Below, one piece after another: positions 23,726 to 35,910 of a DNA stretch of 64,000 bases. The DNA comes from Uloborus plumipes. Lineage: Eukaryota > Arthropoda > Arachnida > Araneae > Uloboridae. Both the position numbers and the translations under genes were made by a program. Within the stretch, counting starts at the first letter, position 1. Every line of letters begins with the position of its first letter. Where the stretch lies: positions 124,001-188,000 of the forward strand of contig JAXGGA010000068.1 of the NCBI GenBank assembly GCA_038373865.1, given 5' to 3'. The notes beneath the pieces were generated by a model, which made no database searches, was not told where the DNA came from, and saw nothing but the letters and a program-made list of their open reading frames with translations.

Positions 23726-24371
23726 ACGTCCTGGTAGAAAACTATTCTCTAATTGATGGTTTCGGGAAATGCTCGTCCCAATATGTGTTAGAGAATCAAA
23801 TGGCGAAATGTGTCTTGTCGTGTCTGTGACAGTGACGCCCGAACTTTAGATCGGATTATTTTCAACTCTGGGATTAATTTCAGCTGAGTAGAGATCGAAC
23901 GTCGAAGCCCTGCGCCGGCTCTTCGAATAGGGATTAATGAGCGTGTTGCCATTTTTGGCATCGTATTTGGCAGGCTCTAGCAATTCAGATGGCAGCGTTT
24001 CTTGATGTTGTTTCGTTTTCTTAACAGCTCTATACAAGTGTATTTTATGTGCAAGATTTTCTGTACCTCAAAGTAGTCAAGTTAAAGCGAATTAATGTAT
24101 ATCCGCGGTGTTTGTTTTTCTTTCAAACTCAGTACAAGTACAAACTCAGCATACTTCGTCTTCAGCTTCAGATGCTGCTATTTAATGAAGCGTTTTTTAT
24201 TCTAAACTTTTAAGTTTGCCAAGGTTTTCCGAATGGCAACGAAAGTTAGGATATATATATGGAATAATTTCAATACATGAAGATGTACCTAATATTTGTA
24301 ACTTTATTTCACGTTTTCTCATAAAATCATGTTCCGTCATGTTTATTTTTTGTTTATTAATTAATTATTAC
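23726..24371. other. Non-coding stretch, no gene recognised
   Basis: Intermediate composition grading into AT-rich sequence. No structure recognised. Confidence 0.4.
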
Positions 24372-25135
24372 AAAAATCTGGTACGGGTCCCACACTACTT
24401 CCTTTTACGTGAAAATTTCTTTGTAGATGCCTTAGTGTTAAATTAGTGCTAGGAGTGAGCAAGATAGCAATTCGAACATTTACACCCCTAGATTGCCACG
24501 AAACAATGCAAAACAAATGTTTTACAATGATTCATTTTCTAAATATCGCCGATTTTAACATCATTCAGTGGATTTTTCGCAAAATATCGCCAATAGCGCC
24601 AAATTGAACCCAAATTCGAAAAATATTTTTTTTCGCCAAATTTGTCGCCTACTTGGCGATATGTCGCCATGTTGGCGTCAAACACTTGGCAACCAAAAGC
24701 TTGGCGATATATCGCCAAGTGGTCGTGCCAATTCATCTGCATTGAAATTAACAGATTTACCCCCAAAAAAGGGTAAACCACCCCATTGGGTGCATTTGAA
24801 TGCAACCACAAGGAGAGGTGCACAACTAGACCCCCCTCAGAGCCTACATACCAAACTAGAAGTTTCTACGGCATATAGTTTTTGAGTTATGCGACATTCA
24901 TACACACATACGTATATACAGACGTCACGAGAAAACTCGTCGTAATTAACTCGGGGGTGATCAAAAATGATTTTTCGGCTGGTTATATGTTGGCAGGTAC
25001 ATATGCACGTGCTGAGAGATCGAAAAAATGATTCAACATTCATTCAGGGGTGAGGAAAATCAAAACTTTGACCCAAATTTGAGGACAATTTTTTTCGCGA
25101 TCACAATACTTCCTTTACCTACGTAAAAGGAAGTA
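24372..25135. mobile_element. HINE-like element, second family
   Basis: The 5' end AAAAATCTGGTA is shared with the fragment at 25281. A 15-bp sequence TACTTCCTTTTACGT (24396-24410) recurs exactly inverted at 25121-25135. At the 3' end the same sequence forms a hairpin with an extra upstream copy (stem 25107-25116 with 25126-25135, loop of nine bases). The interior holds a cluster of TATCGCCAA motifs (24545-24720) and the phrase GACGTCACGAGAAAACTCGT near 24923, which I recall from widespread arthropod non-autonomous repeats. There is no coding capacity. Classification as Helentron-related is inference from the subterminal repeat plus terminal hairpin. Confidence 0.6.
24545..24722. repeat. TATCGCCAA motif cluster with 20-bp palindrome
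   Basis: About ten copies of CGCCAA/TTGGCG in both orientations lie in 180 bp. They include a perfect 20-bp palindrome at 24700-24719 (CTTGGCGATA and its complement). The same motif occurs in the 5' block of the other HINE-like family at 40480-40590 and, diverged, at 6565-6672. Confidence 0.7.
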
Positions 25136-25280
25136 AAAACAAATATACATTCTCTATGTTTGAATTTGACTCATTCATTGAGATTACGCAAATATGCTCT
25201 ATGAACAAAACCGCCTTACTCAGAAATACCTACAAGATTGTGTGAATAACATTTGAACCTTAGTCCCCAATATGGGAGTA

Positions 25281-25440
25281 AAAAATCTGGTATGGACCCC
25301 CCACTACTTCCTTTTACGTGTAAATTTCTTAGTAGTTGCCTTAAGTGTTAAAAAAAGTGCTTGGAGTGAGCAAGGTAACAATTCAAGGAATAAGATCTGG
25401 TCCGATGTCGCCCAATGCCTGCTTAATTTAACATCCGCAA
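25281..25440. mobile_element. 5' fragment of the 24372-25135 element
   Basis: Starts with the same AAAAATCTGG, CACTACTTCCTTTTACGTG and GAGTGAGCAAG blocks in the same orientation and order as 24372 onward, then loses similarity after about 120-150 bp. It lies only about 145 bp downstream of the complete copy, so either a nested/tandem insertion or a partial duplication produced it. Confidence 0.7.
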
Positions 25441-26280
25441 TCTGCATTCTTGGCTAACATACGTAATTGGTGACGGTGGAGATTTTGCGTGAAACCAGAC
25501 TGCATTACGAGGAGGCCCAGGAGCATAGCGGTGTACTTTACAAAGAGTTTTTTGAAATGCATTTTTCCATTCCTATTTTAAACTCACAAGATTTTTAGGG
25601 TTTCTGTACCTTTCTGCGAGCAAAAACCTTGCATTTTCGACCTAGGTTAATACGTTATCAATGAACTTCAACTAAAACTAAAAAATTAATTAGTTTTGCT
25701 TAAAATGCATTCATTTCTGTATAATCCCATGGGCGTTACGTCGTATTGTTTTCCAGAAAATAAAAACATTTTCATTCTTACAAACTGAGGGCTGAGAGTT
25801 TTTTTTTTATGGCTTTTGACTGTTTAAATTTCATATACTCTAATGCTTTATTGTAAGTACTTCTGCTGCGCATTTTTATTCAGGAAATAATCCCTCCTCC
25901 TCCTTCCGGATATGTGACATAAAAAAGTGAATAATACGCATATAGACTAATCAACCGATCATCGTAGGATCTAATTTTCATCTCAGAGCACTGTAAATGT
26001 CTTTTTTAAACTAATATTTTTAAGCGCAAAAAAATCATTTATAAAAAATAATGAAGGAACCCATTGGTCTTTTAACTTTATTACGAGCAACGCCGTAATG
26101 GAATTAATGATTTCAAATTCAAAATACTTTTTTTTTAATGGAAATAAAAGTATATTAATATAAAAAAAAAATAGTTGTTACAGTTACCGTCATCGTACTT
26201 TTGGTCACAAAGAACCTGCGAATTTCTGGTTTTAATCCGGTTATCTTACAATTTCTTGAGACCAAAATTTATTTCCCATC
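25441..26280. other. AT-rich non-coding stretch
   Basis: No gene or repeat structure recognised; T- and A-runs are present (25800-25809, 26162-26171). Confidence 0.45.
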
Positions 26281-26700
26281 CAACGTGTGCCGCCTTTTAA
26301 TTGCCTCAGGTGATAAACGTGGGAAAGTATTTTCTATGCACACCACAAATGAATAAGTGGAATGAAATCGCGAGTCCGCTAAGAAATCTGTCGCTTAGAA
26401 TGATGGATAGCGCCACCGCTGTCGGAGCGACGAACTAATCGACAGCTAATTGGCTCTGTTTGGCGTCTTTAGTGGCTGCAATTATTTTCTCCTCTTCTGT
26501 CTCTCTCCTTTTATCGTCTCTTAAAATCTTTGTTTTGCCTCTTTGCAGGTTAGCAGCCAAAGCGTTAGTCTCCAAGTTTACTGACTCTTCTCGAGAGATA
26601 GGCTTTTCTTGTTCTGCTTCTCTATTGAATCTGGTTCAGATAGCGCGTCGCAATTTAACGATTTTAATCATCCGTAATTGTGTTTCGTATAATAACACGA
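26281..26700. promoter_or_regulatory. Motif-rich non-coding patch
   Basis: Composition is more balanced than the flanks, with homeodomain-core TAATT sites (26298 onward, 26448-26453), a CAGGTG E-box and a GATAA in close succession near 26306-26316, and several CpGs. A polypyrimidine run ending in TTTGCAG at 26548 looks like a splice acceptor. The following sequence is open for about 55 codons, but there is no recognisable domain and no matching donor. Candidate enhancer or short exon; low confidence either way. Confidence 0.2.
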
Positions 26701-28960
26701 GGATACTTTAAATAAAATGTTTGTTGTTGGTGGGCTAAACCTTAGTAGTCAGGGAAGATTCTTGTTTCTCTTTTTTCTGTTCTTTGGAAACATCTACTCT
26801 TGACTAAGTTTTGAAACATTAACCTAATTTTTTAACCTTTCATGTGATTAAAATTCATACTAAGGTTCATTACGGTTTGTAATCAAATAAATGGCTTACA
26901 AAATTCTATTGCAGAAAGAAAAAAAAATGAGCAAAGTATTTTCGCGCCAAAACAGTGGTATAATAAAAATTCCCAAGCTTGCAGTCCTTCATTGCATAAA
27001 AACTTGTTGATATGCAATTTTCTACAAAATTTCGGAATTTTTCGAGTTTAAGTAAAAATTTCTGATTAAAAAAAGTTGCATTGAGAAACTTCCTGAACTT
27101 GAAAGTTTGGGAGAGGAGATTTTCTCCATTTTCCGAAGAGCAATTTTGATAGATTTCAATACGTAATTATGTTTATTCTTTGTTTTCTATCCGATATTTT
27201 TAACATTTTAATACTTTCTTTTTGACAAATCATTTGGGAATCTTATTTTACCAAAATATTTCACCAAACACTATTTCCATTTTGCTGATACTGGATGTAT
27301 TACATAACTGGGAAGATAGTTTTCCAGTGGCAGTAAAATTAAAAACATAAGTAATTAGCTGACATATAAAGCAAGCAAAAACATTCTTAAAATTGTAAGA
27401 ATAAAAAAAGACATGAACTATGATAGTAAATGGAAAAAAAAAACTTGTTTTTGGTATTGTATCTTTCTTTGTGTGTACATAAGTTAATGGTTTCTTTGAA
27501 AACCATGGTTCAGTAAATGTTTAAACAAACTAATGATCTAAAATCCACAAAATTAAAAAAATCAAATTGATTGAGCTTAAGCTATACAAATTTGTGTGTG
27601 AGAGACGTAACTGCAAAAGATCTCTTGTAATCCCGAAACACATGTACCAACCAAATTTTATCCTTTTTCTGTCACAACATTTTGCACTCTGGTTGAATTT
27701 TTCGCATTTACTTTTTGGTGAGTAAATGTTAATTTTAAAAACGTTTCTATTACTGAATGGCTATAAATCTTCAGTTATATCTTCTGCGTTTATATTTGTT
27801 CATATTTGCATCTGTTACGTTTTATTTTTCACCTTAGTTCATAACCCTACCACCTGTTGCGAAACGTTTCAACCATTATGTAATGCTTGCAAATCGACGT
27901 CTGTTCAAACAAGCGCGTTTACTTATCTGAATTTCCATTACCTGCTTTCACATCTCCGTGAATTTAAGAAAAAGCATTTTTGATTGTTCAAGTTACCAGA
28001 TAAATATAAAGTGCAAATTTATGACAGAGAGGCAAATTGTTACACCTGAGTGTATGTAGAAGAAATTGCATTTTTACTAAAGTCGTAATTTTCGCCCCGA
28101 AAAACAGCAAATGTGTGGGGGTGTGTTTTACCAGCTGCTTTTCAGTTCTCTGCCAAGAGATGTGTAATGCAAAAAGGTAGCAAAATTTCTGGGATCTATA
28201 ACAAGTTTGTTCTTTGAGCATGTTTGAATTTCAACATTTGCTTTTATGTAAGGAATGTTCTCCGAATAAATATTGTAGATATTAGTTTTTAAAAATAAGG
28301 TCGTAAAAATTAAATTGTTTCATGTTTTGTTGAAGAAGCTTGTATGTTCTGACCTTTTGATATTTATCAATATGTATTTTCTTCCTCTTCTTGCATAGAA
28401 TGATTCTTCCTCATAAATTAGCGAATTTGGTTCCATCAGTACATATTGAACATTGGATTTACTATCAAAATAAAAATTTGGAAACGAATTAAAAGTTATT
28501 AAATTCTGTCATACTAAAGCAGCTGTGTCAAATTAAAGAAACGATTAATTCATGGAAAAAAGTTAATAGAACTAAATAAAAAAATAAAAAGTTTGACGTT
28601 GTTAATATGTATTTTTCGCCGATTTTTTTTTTTATATATAGATTTTCAAAGTTAACCTTTGATTGAAGAGATAAGATTTCAAAAAATAAAAAAAATATTA
28701 TAATGATTTTTGGTAGTAGATATTTGTCAGTAGATATAGAAATTTTACTTGATTCAGTAAGTTTCAGCAGTAGAAATTGCTGATATGTTGCTTTCTTTGT
28801 TCGGGTGAATTTTCTATTTAAGATAAATTGAACATTTTCAGCTGGTTGAAGTACATTTTTATTTTTTCTTTGACAAACTCTTTTTTAAAAGTGTCCACGT
28901 GCTCTTTGGTGCTACACAAGAGCTAAACCTCAAGTCTTATCATATTATAAAAATAACTGT
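26701..28960. other. AT-rich desert
   Basis: No gene, CpG patch or paired termini were recognised. Small frames near 27726-27983 and 27988-28221 have no domain signal. Confidence 0.5.
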
Positions 28961-28964
28961 CAGA

Positions 28965-29430
28965 AAATTCCAATGACTAGCAAAAAGGTAACTAGCCACT
29001 GATGGAAAAATTCTAATGATTGACCAAAAAATATTAATGTCCGAATTAAATACTCCGCGAACTAAGGAAAAAAATCATTTTAACTTTCGAAAAATTAATT
29101 TATTGATATAAATACTATGAAACGTGTTGGAGAAAATCTTACAAGAGGGTAAAGTTTAATAACTGAGATGGTAATTTTTGATGACTGAGGAAAAAATTCT
29201 AATGAATACATTAAAATTCTGAGAATTACTGAAAATCTAGTAATTGAGACAAAATTTTAATGACCAGAAGAGAACTCAAAATTATTAAGAAAATATCCTG
29301 GAGAGTCTGATGACTAATGCAAAAATCTTAGTAAATAAGGAGAAAACCATAATGACTGACCCGTTAGAGTTTTCAAAAAAGCAAAATCCTGAATGACTTA
29401 AATTAAAGATCAGATCTTCATGACTTAGAA
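28965..29430. repeat. Degenerate short-period array (TCTAATGACTGA-like)
   Basis: A phrase close to AAAATTCTAATGACTGAG recurs about ten times at irregular 20-60 bp spacing (near 28970, 29010, 29030, 29171, 29193, 29244, 29303, 29347, 29387 and 29416), separated by A-rich linkers. Copies are diverged but share the core (T)AATGACT. It reads as an old minisatellite eroding by point mutation. Confidence 0.55.
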
Positions 29431-32400
29431 ACAAAATGCAAGGAATGATGGTTAATTTATAGCAAATAAATAGCTTTTTTTCGTATTAGGGAGAATATTT
29501 CTCTTTAAAATAAAAGAGAGACTTGAAACTAAGTTATGTTGAAAGAGGGGGATATTTTGAAATGTTTAAGATTTTTTTTATCGAAGGCAAAATTGTTTTC
29601 CTTCCGTGTGGTATTAATATTGTTAATATGTGTAATAAAACCTCTTTCGATTTTTGTCTTATACAGCTTGAAAATCAACTAATTCAATACATCAGTGTGT
29701 GTAAGAAATTGTTTTTAATTAATTTTAATTGTTTTTCAGATCCTCTTAACGTTTTTGCTTTCACTAAAAATCCTCTATTTGCTCAGTATATATTTTCGCC
29801 ATGTGATTAAATTTTGCAGATAACTCTTTTGTTCTAACTACTTAAAATATCATTCGTAATTTATTTTCATTGATTGGCTGGTTTCGTCATGTGACCCACT
29901 TCGTTAACCACTCTCACGACTTCCTTTCCGCTAAATGCCATTGTCTCAAACTATTGTCCTGTTTTCAATGTTTTTCTCATGCCTCATTTGTTCTCGTATG
30001 CTGATGAACGATATTTATTCGTTTATTTCGAAGTCGTATTTTTACATATATTTTCCTTATTTTCAGGTAATAAAACAAAATTTCCTTATCCGGAATTGCA
30101 TGTCAGAAGCACAACTTTGGGTAAGATATTTATTGAAATTTTAATGATTTCTCTTACGTTATTTATTGATATTAGAATTATTTGTTCTCATCAGTTTTCT
30201 GATAGAAACATATTTATTAAGGAAGTTCTTTGTTATTATTCCAATCAGTTAATAACTTCCGTCCTTGAAATTAATATATAGTGATAATAATTTTATTTTA
30301 ATGAAATTTCGTAACTATTTTTGGCTTAGTTGATCGAATAATAACATATTGAGTTACCTTGAGAAGCAAATTGCACGCTAAAAAAGAGAAAAGAATAGCA
30401 GTCTTCCCAATATGTAAAATTGTGAAAAAATTAAAAAAAAAATCTGTGCTCATAAAATTTGTTTTCACCAAAACTTTCGATTAAGACGTTATTGGACTAA
30501 GTGTGTACTTTTTCTGTGAATGAATTCTGATAAAATGTTAAATTTAATTCCTAAAGAAAATTAAGCAAAGAAATACAGGTAAACGTCTAGGAACGAAAGG
30601 AGCTATGCTTATATTGTATTGTCTACGTATTTAGAAAAATAATAAATTTTTCTCTTGCTTTAATAAATATAAATGCTTTAGCCTCTTTTGCTCCAGAAAA
30701 ATATAGGCTCCTAATCTTTCCATAATCTTATTCTTCTACAGTTTTTGATTCTAATAAATTTCTTAAAGATCAGTCATTAAAAAAAAATAAATAAATAAAA
30801 GTAAAAAAAAAAAGCTTGCGTTAACATTCTTTGCGTAAAAACAATTCATCAGGTTTTTTGAAAAAATTCCAAAGAACACAGACGGAGCAAGAAAATTAAT
30901 GTAATTAACAGGAGGCTGGATAGCAATTATCTTATTCATAACAATAGTTTCATTAGTTTTAAATTTTAATTCAGAAGATTATAGAAATAGTTGTACCAGT
31001 GACTCAAAAGGAACAGTAATGAAGCTTCTATTCGATTTATGAATTATTTGCAAGAAGGTGATTCCATCTTCACGTATGGGATAAAGAGACAACTTTTTTT
31101 ACAAATATTTTATATATGTAAGTTATTTAGGGAAAAAAAGTTTTTTAAAAAAATTCTGACCTCCTGAGCGTACTTTTCTTGCATTATTTGTTAAGAAAAA
31201 TTGTTTTTCCAATGCCTTTCTTGATTTTGATTTTTAAAGTGAAGTATACCTGTCAGACAGAACATTTGGTCATCCGTTTTATACTTTTCAGTTCTAGTAA
31301 ACAATCCTCAGAATGTATTGGTGCTATTTTTTTTTATATTCATTTTGCTTAAGGCAAAAAATTATTCATAACACATTTTAAATATTACTTTTGAGCTGTC
31401 ACCTGGGGACAAAATGTTTACTTTTCCGAAAAATGGAACAAGAAAGTTTTGCCTGACCCACTCCGCTCTCTGATTGTACTTCCTCTAACTACCTTCAGCC
31501 TAGATTAATTTCTTCTTATTTACAGATTTTACATCTACCATGTTTTGTCCTTGCAGAATGCCGTTCCTCGAACGCCGTTTCAAAATTGACTTTTTCCGCT
31601 TGGTGCTACGAAAAATTTCCCAATCGCTCCCAAATTTTGTTATTTATTTCAAGGTTTTCTGCATCTGGAATGCAACGAAAATATTTGACAGGGAGGGGGC
31701 AGATGTGAGAAACCCATAGTAAAAGTTAGTTTTCCCTCCAGTTCAATTTTAGTCGATACATTGATTACTGGAGCCAAAAATGAGAAATCGTTCGCTTCAT
31801 TTCACTGCAACTACTTCGAAAAATCAGCGAATTCCGCTCCAAGTGGGATTTTTTTTTTTCAGTGCTGGAAAACACATAGATACAACCTCATCAAAATGGA
31901 ACTCGAGTAGCAAATTTTGATTACTATCGAATTGTCTACTATATAGTTGATCGTTACGAATCAGAAGTTATATACGCCGAGTTAGAGAGAAGCGTTCTGA
32001 ACAGATAAATCCCTATAGATAAGAATAAATGTGTCGAGTCACTTATGAGATGAGTTATAATGATTTATGATACGAATTGGAAGATACACAAATAAAGTAA
32101 AATTCGTTACTTAAAGATTATTTGCATTTTTTATTTTAAGATGATTGGTACAAGTGACATTAGTGAGTTAAAGATGTGATTAAGATCAAAAACTTTAGAA
32201 TGATTAAAACTGAGCGAAATAGTTATTTAAATCCTATTGTAAATGTTAGAAGGATTAGAACAAGTCAAGTTAGTTTTTATATGTAATTTTCATTTAATAT
32301 ATCATAATAATTAAAATAAATAAAAATTATTTCAATTGTACCTATGATTTGTTCGTTTTTTTTTTTTTTGAAAGAAAATGTGTTTGTTTACTTTTTAATA

Positions 32401-34005
32401 ATAAAAACATAAAAATGTTTATATTATATGAAAAGTATTTATGTCAGCTTTACGTATCATGACTAAAATAAAATAGCTTTTATTCGTTCTTCTCTCTCAT
32501 AGTACGAAATCTCTTATAGTAGCTATGAGTGGAAAATCGTCATCTTTATGAACTAAACGGAAATAAGAAGCGCCTCGAACTGTTTATTGATTTTTCGCCA
32601 TTTGCTATCATCTTTAGTGAAAAGAACGTGAAAATTATCGCTTACCGATGATTGCTGCTTCTGATGCTTAGTAAGGCTCATCTCGTATTTGAAGATGCTG
32701 CCAAAGCTCCTACAAAATATTGACTGTGCTCTCGAAATCGCCTACTTTAGCAGTGTTACAAGCAGTCGTTCATTTGTCCCGCGCCTTCGCTGCTGGAATA
32801 TTGGCTTGGAAATTCAATTCTGGCGATGGCAAACTCGATGCTAGATGTGTTGGAGTTGTGAGGATATAACAGTTAAGATGGAATTTTGACTCAAAAAATG
32901 ATAGCATAGTTGATTTAATATAAATTTTAGATGGATAATTTTGTTTTAGTTTATACCGAAGTTAAGCTCAATAATCGAAACAGTTTATTCCGTCTGTATA
33001 GTTTTTTGGAACTACCTCAAAAAAAAAACGGAGCTAGTTTATTGTTATTGTTTTTTTTTTTTAAATATTTTTTAATGTTACCATTTTTGGCTCTTGAAAT
33101 ACAAGTCTAGTTAAAGTATTATCTTTCGTAGATAAAACATTGAACGTTTGAACTCCAAGAGTTTTCGGAAAACTTAGTTAAATCAGAAAAATTAATTTTG
33201 TTCAGTATTATTAACAGTCTGCTTTTGAAACCTATAGAAGCAATATGTGCTTACTATATGTTCTTCTATTTTCCCTATGGTTTAATTAGCTCACTACACA
33301 TAAGTATGAGCTAATATGAAGTGATGATTTTATACGAAAAATTCATAAATATACATCAACAACAATAGACAACTTATTTTATAGAAGTGAAAAAGAATGG
33401 GAGTTTTATTAATACATGCATTGATATTTGTCTAATACCCCTTTATGTTCCACCTCTTGGCGTTCAATTCCTTGCTTTGACTGTTATTTCTATTGCAGTG
33501 TGGTACAATAAGTTTTTACGTGAACAAAAAACTTCATACAGGTTAACTCATTTCCTTGTTTGTAATGTATTATTGTACTTAGGTATTGACGAAAAAAAAA
33601 TTCCTCAGTTTTTGCATGAGTATTCTATCAGAAGTCACTAAATACAAAACAAACAAGCAAATAAAGATAAAAATCAATTTTTTTTTTATCATTTGCCAGG
33701 TGGAAAAATCCACCACAGAAAATATTGCGATGTTCACTAATAACAGTTTAAGGATTATTACTACACTATTAACATTTAAGGATTGAATGATATTTTTTAA
33801 AAGCTTCAACAGTTTTTTAAGTACTTGTGACGCTTTTTCCAATCCATTACTATTTTCTACAGATAGAATTATTTTTAATAATTTAATTTGAAACTGGAAT
33901 TATTACTGCTTAACTTTATTTCAAGTTATGCATTTTGAACTTTTATGCCTTTTATTTCCCCATGCGTAACATTCTAATAACAAGATTTTTATTATCATTA
34001 ACGCC
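29431..34005. other. AT-rich desert
   Basis: Long AT-rich interval without recognisable genes or elements. Frames near 29523-30281 and 33387-33842 are products of low stop density in T-rich sequence. A slightly CpG-richer piece lies at about 32560-32830, without clear motifs. Confidence 0.5.
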
Positions 34006-34535
34006 TTAACCCATTTATGCCCAAGTTTTTTTTAACAATTTTTTTTCAATTTTATCTGCTTAAAACTCTTACTTGGAATGGTTTACACACATTTTAGGCT
34101 TAAAATAGTTCGCCGTTGCCATATTTGTTAAGTTATTTAACGTCCTATTTATGGGATATTTTGCAGATATAAGAGCAAAATACGACCTTATTTGACTTTA
34201 CTTTTTTGCAAAGTAACATTACAGAAGGCATCTGTGATCAATTTTAAGCAAAATATTTTAAAATAGCTTAACTTCATGAAAAATAAGTTCGCAAAAAAAA
34301 ACTTACTTTCTGTGGCTACCCATGCTGGATCGTTGCTTGACTTGATTTGTCTGAAAATAGCTGTCAATAAATAAGCTCTGATGTCCAAATAGTGGTTCTA
34401 ACTGGTTTTCTCAAGAAGAAGGACTATTTAACTTGTGAAAAACAGCTTTAGTAAAATGCTATACCCATTACAGGTTTTTGTATGCAGTAACTAACAGGCG
34501 TCCCGATTTTAGGCTACTGGTCATAAATGGGTTAA
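34006..34535. mobile_element. piggyBac-like MITE, 530 bp including TTAA
   Basis: The left boundary TTAACCCATTTATG and right boundary CATAAATGGGTTAA are perfect 14-bp inverted repeats that include TTAA at both edges. TTAA duplication followed by a CCC-starting terminus is diagnostic of piggyBac-type transposition. The interior is AT-rich and non-coding, so the element depends on a transposase elsewhere. Confidence 0.82.
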
Positions 34536-35805
34536 TTTAAGGATAGGCTCTTACGCATTTTTCTTATTAGAATGAATATTTTTAGGGATTTTTTTAATTT
34601 TATTTAATAGCATAGTCTGCTTTAGGTGTACTAATTGTGATGATATATTGCAGTTAGTAGTCCTTTTTTTTTATCATAAAGATGGTATAAACTTATTATT
34701 ATTTTTACTTTTTGAATGAGCTCTTGTGAGAAACTCTTACTCTTCTAAGTTATTATGTGCAACATTTATTTTAGGTTGTGATTTCTTATCAACTTTAATT
34801 AAATAGATGAATAATATCAGTATATTTTCACTAAAGCCGCACCCATGCACGCGTTATAACAATCTTAACGACAAGAAGTAAAAGTGGATGATTTCAACTT
34901 TTTATCTTTTTTTTTTTTTTTTCATTTTAGGCTGCTAGAAAAATACACGCTTCGGTGGATGCTTATGTGTACAAAAATTCTAAACTTACAAGTTTTTTCC
35001 ACGAAAATCTTTAGATTCAGATCGAAGCAAAAGAATAAAAAGAACGTTTGCCTGCGGGCATAGAAATTTAGTGTATTCAAAATATTGTCCAAACAGTCAT
35101 CTTAGGTCCTCGCGTTTCAATATCGTTTTGTATTCTCTTTTTTAAAGAAAAAATGCTCTTCTTTCCGCAAAAACTCTTGCTCAGAAAAGTGAAATCTGAA
35201 AAGAGAATTCCCTAACGGGCGTTTCTTTTCCCTTTCTTAGACCGAGAGGAGGGGGGGGGGGGCAACCTATAACCATATTCTATGCCCACAGTCTGACCAC
35301 ATAATACATTTAATGCACTTTTTATCGTCTGCATCGATCCTCCCTTTAAAATGCGAAAGTTCTTTTTTTTTTTTTTTCAACCTTTTTATAGACTTAGTGC
35401 GCACTACGTTTTTACTATGATGAGCAGCTGTAGCGGATATTTTATTTACCGTTGGCAACAGAACGGGCCGTGTGGTTTTTCTTCCAACCGTCCATAATAC
35501 ATTAGGAAAAATACAGCCCAATGTTTTCATTCTTGTTATATTATGTAGCTGGACGTGCATTTCGCCTGATATATTCTCTCGAATAAAATCAGTTTGTTTC
35601 TACTCCACCCCCCTGCTTATTTTATTTCATTTTTATGCTTGTTTCCTCCCGATGGTTTATTTCTTCTCGTGGTTATTTTTTCCCATATGTATTTGTATTT
35701 AGTTTATTCTGAATTTATTCTACTTTTTCCATTCCTACTTTCATTTTCTTTCAGGATATACAAAATGGATATTATGATGCTGCTTCGGGAATGGGAATAA
35801 ATAAA

Positions 35806-35808
<3 letters not shown>
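34536..35808. other. AT-rich non-coding stretch
   Basis: Contains T-runs (34908-34922, 35365-35378) and a G-run near 35250-35262. No gene recognised. Confidence 0.45.
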
Positions 35809-35847
<39 letters not shown>

Positions 35848-35867
35848 ACATATATATATATAATATA

Positions 35868-35904
<37 letters not shown>
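35809..35904. repeat. Compound (TA)n microsatellite, ~96 bp
   Basis: TA dinucleotides with occasional TATTA, TACATA and TAATA interruptions. It creates an artefactual Ile-Tyr repeat frame on the minus strand that should not be read as protein. Confidence 0.97.

Positions 35905-35910
<6 letters not shown>

Noticed and set aside
26521..26560. Polypyrimidine tract plus TTTGCAG resembling a 3' splice site
   Set aside because: The AG is followed by GT, no donor or domain follows and the downstream frame is short.
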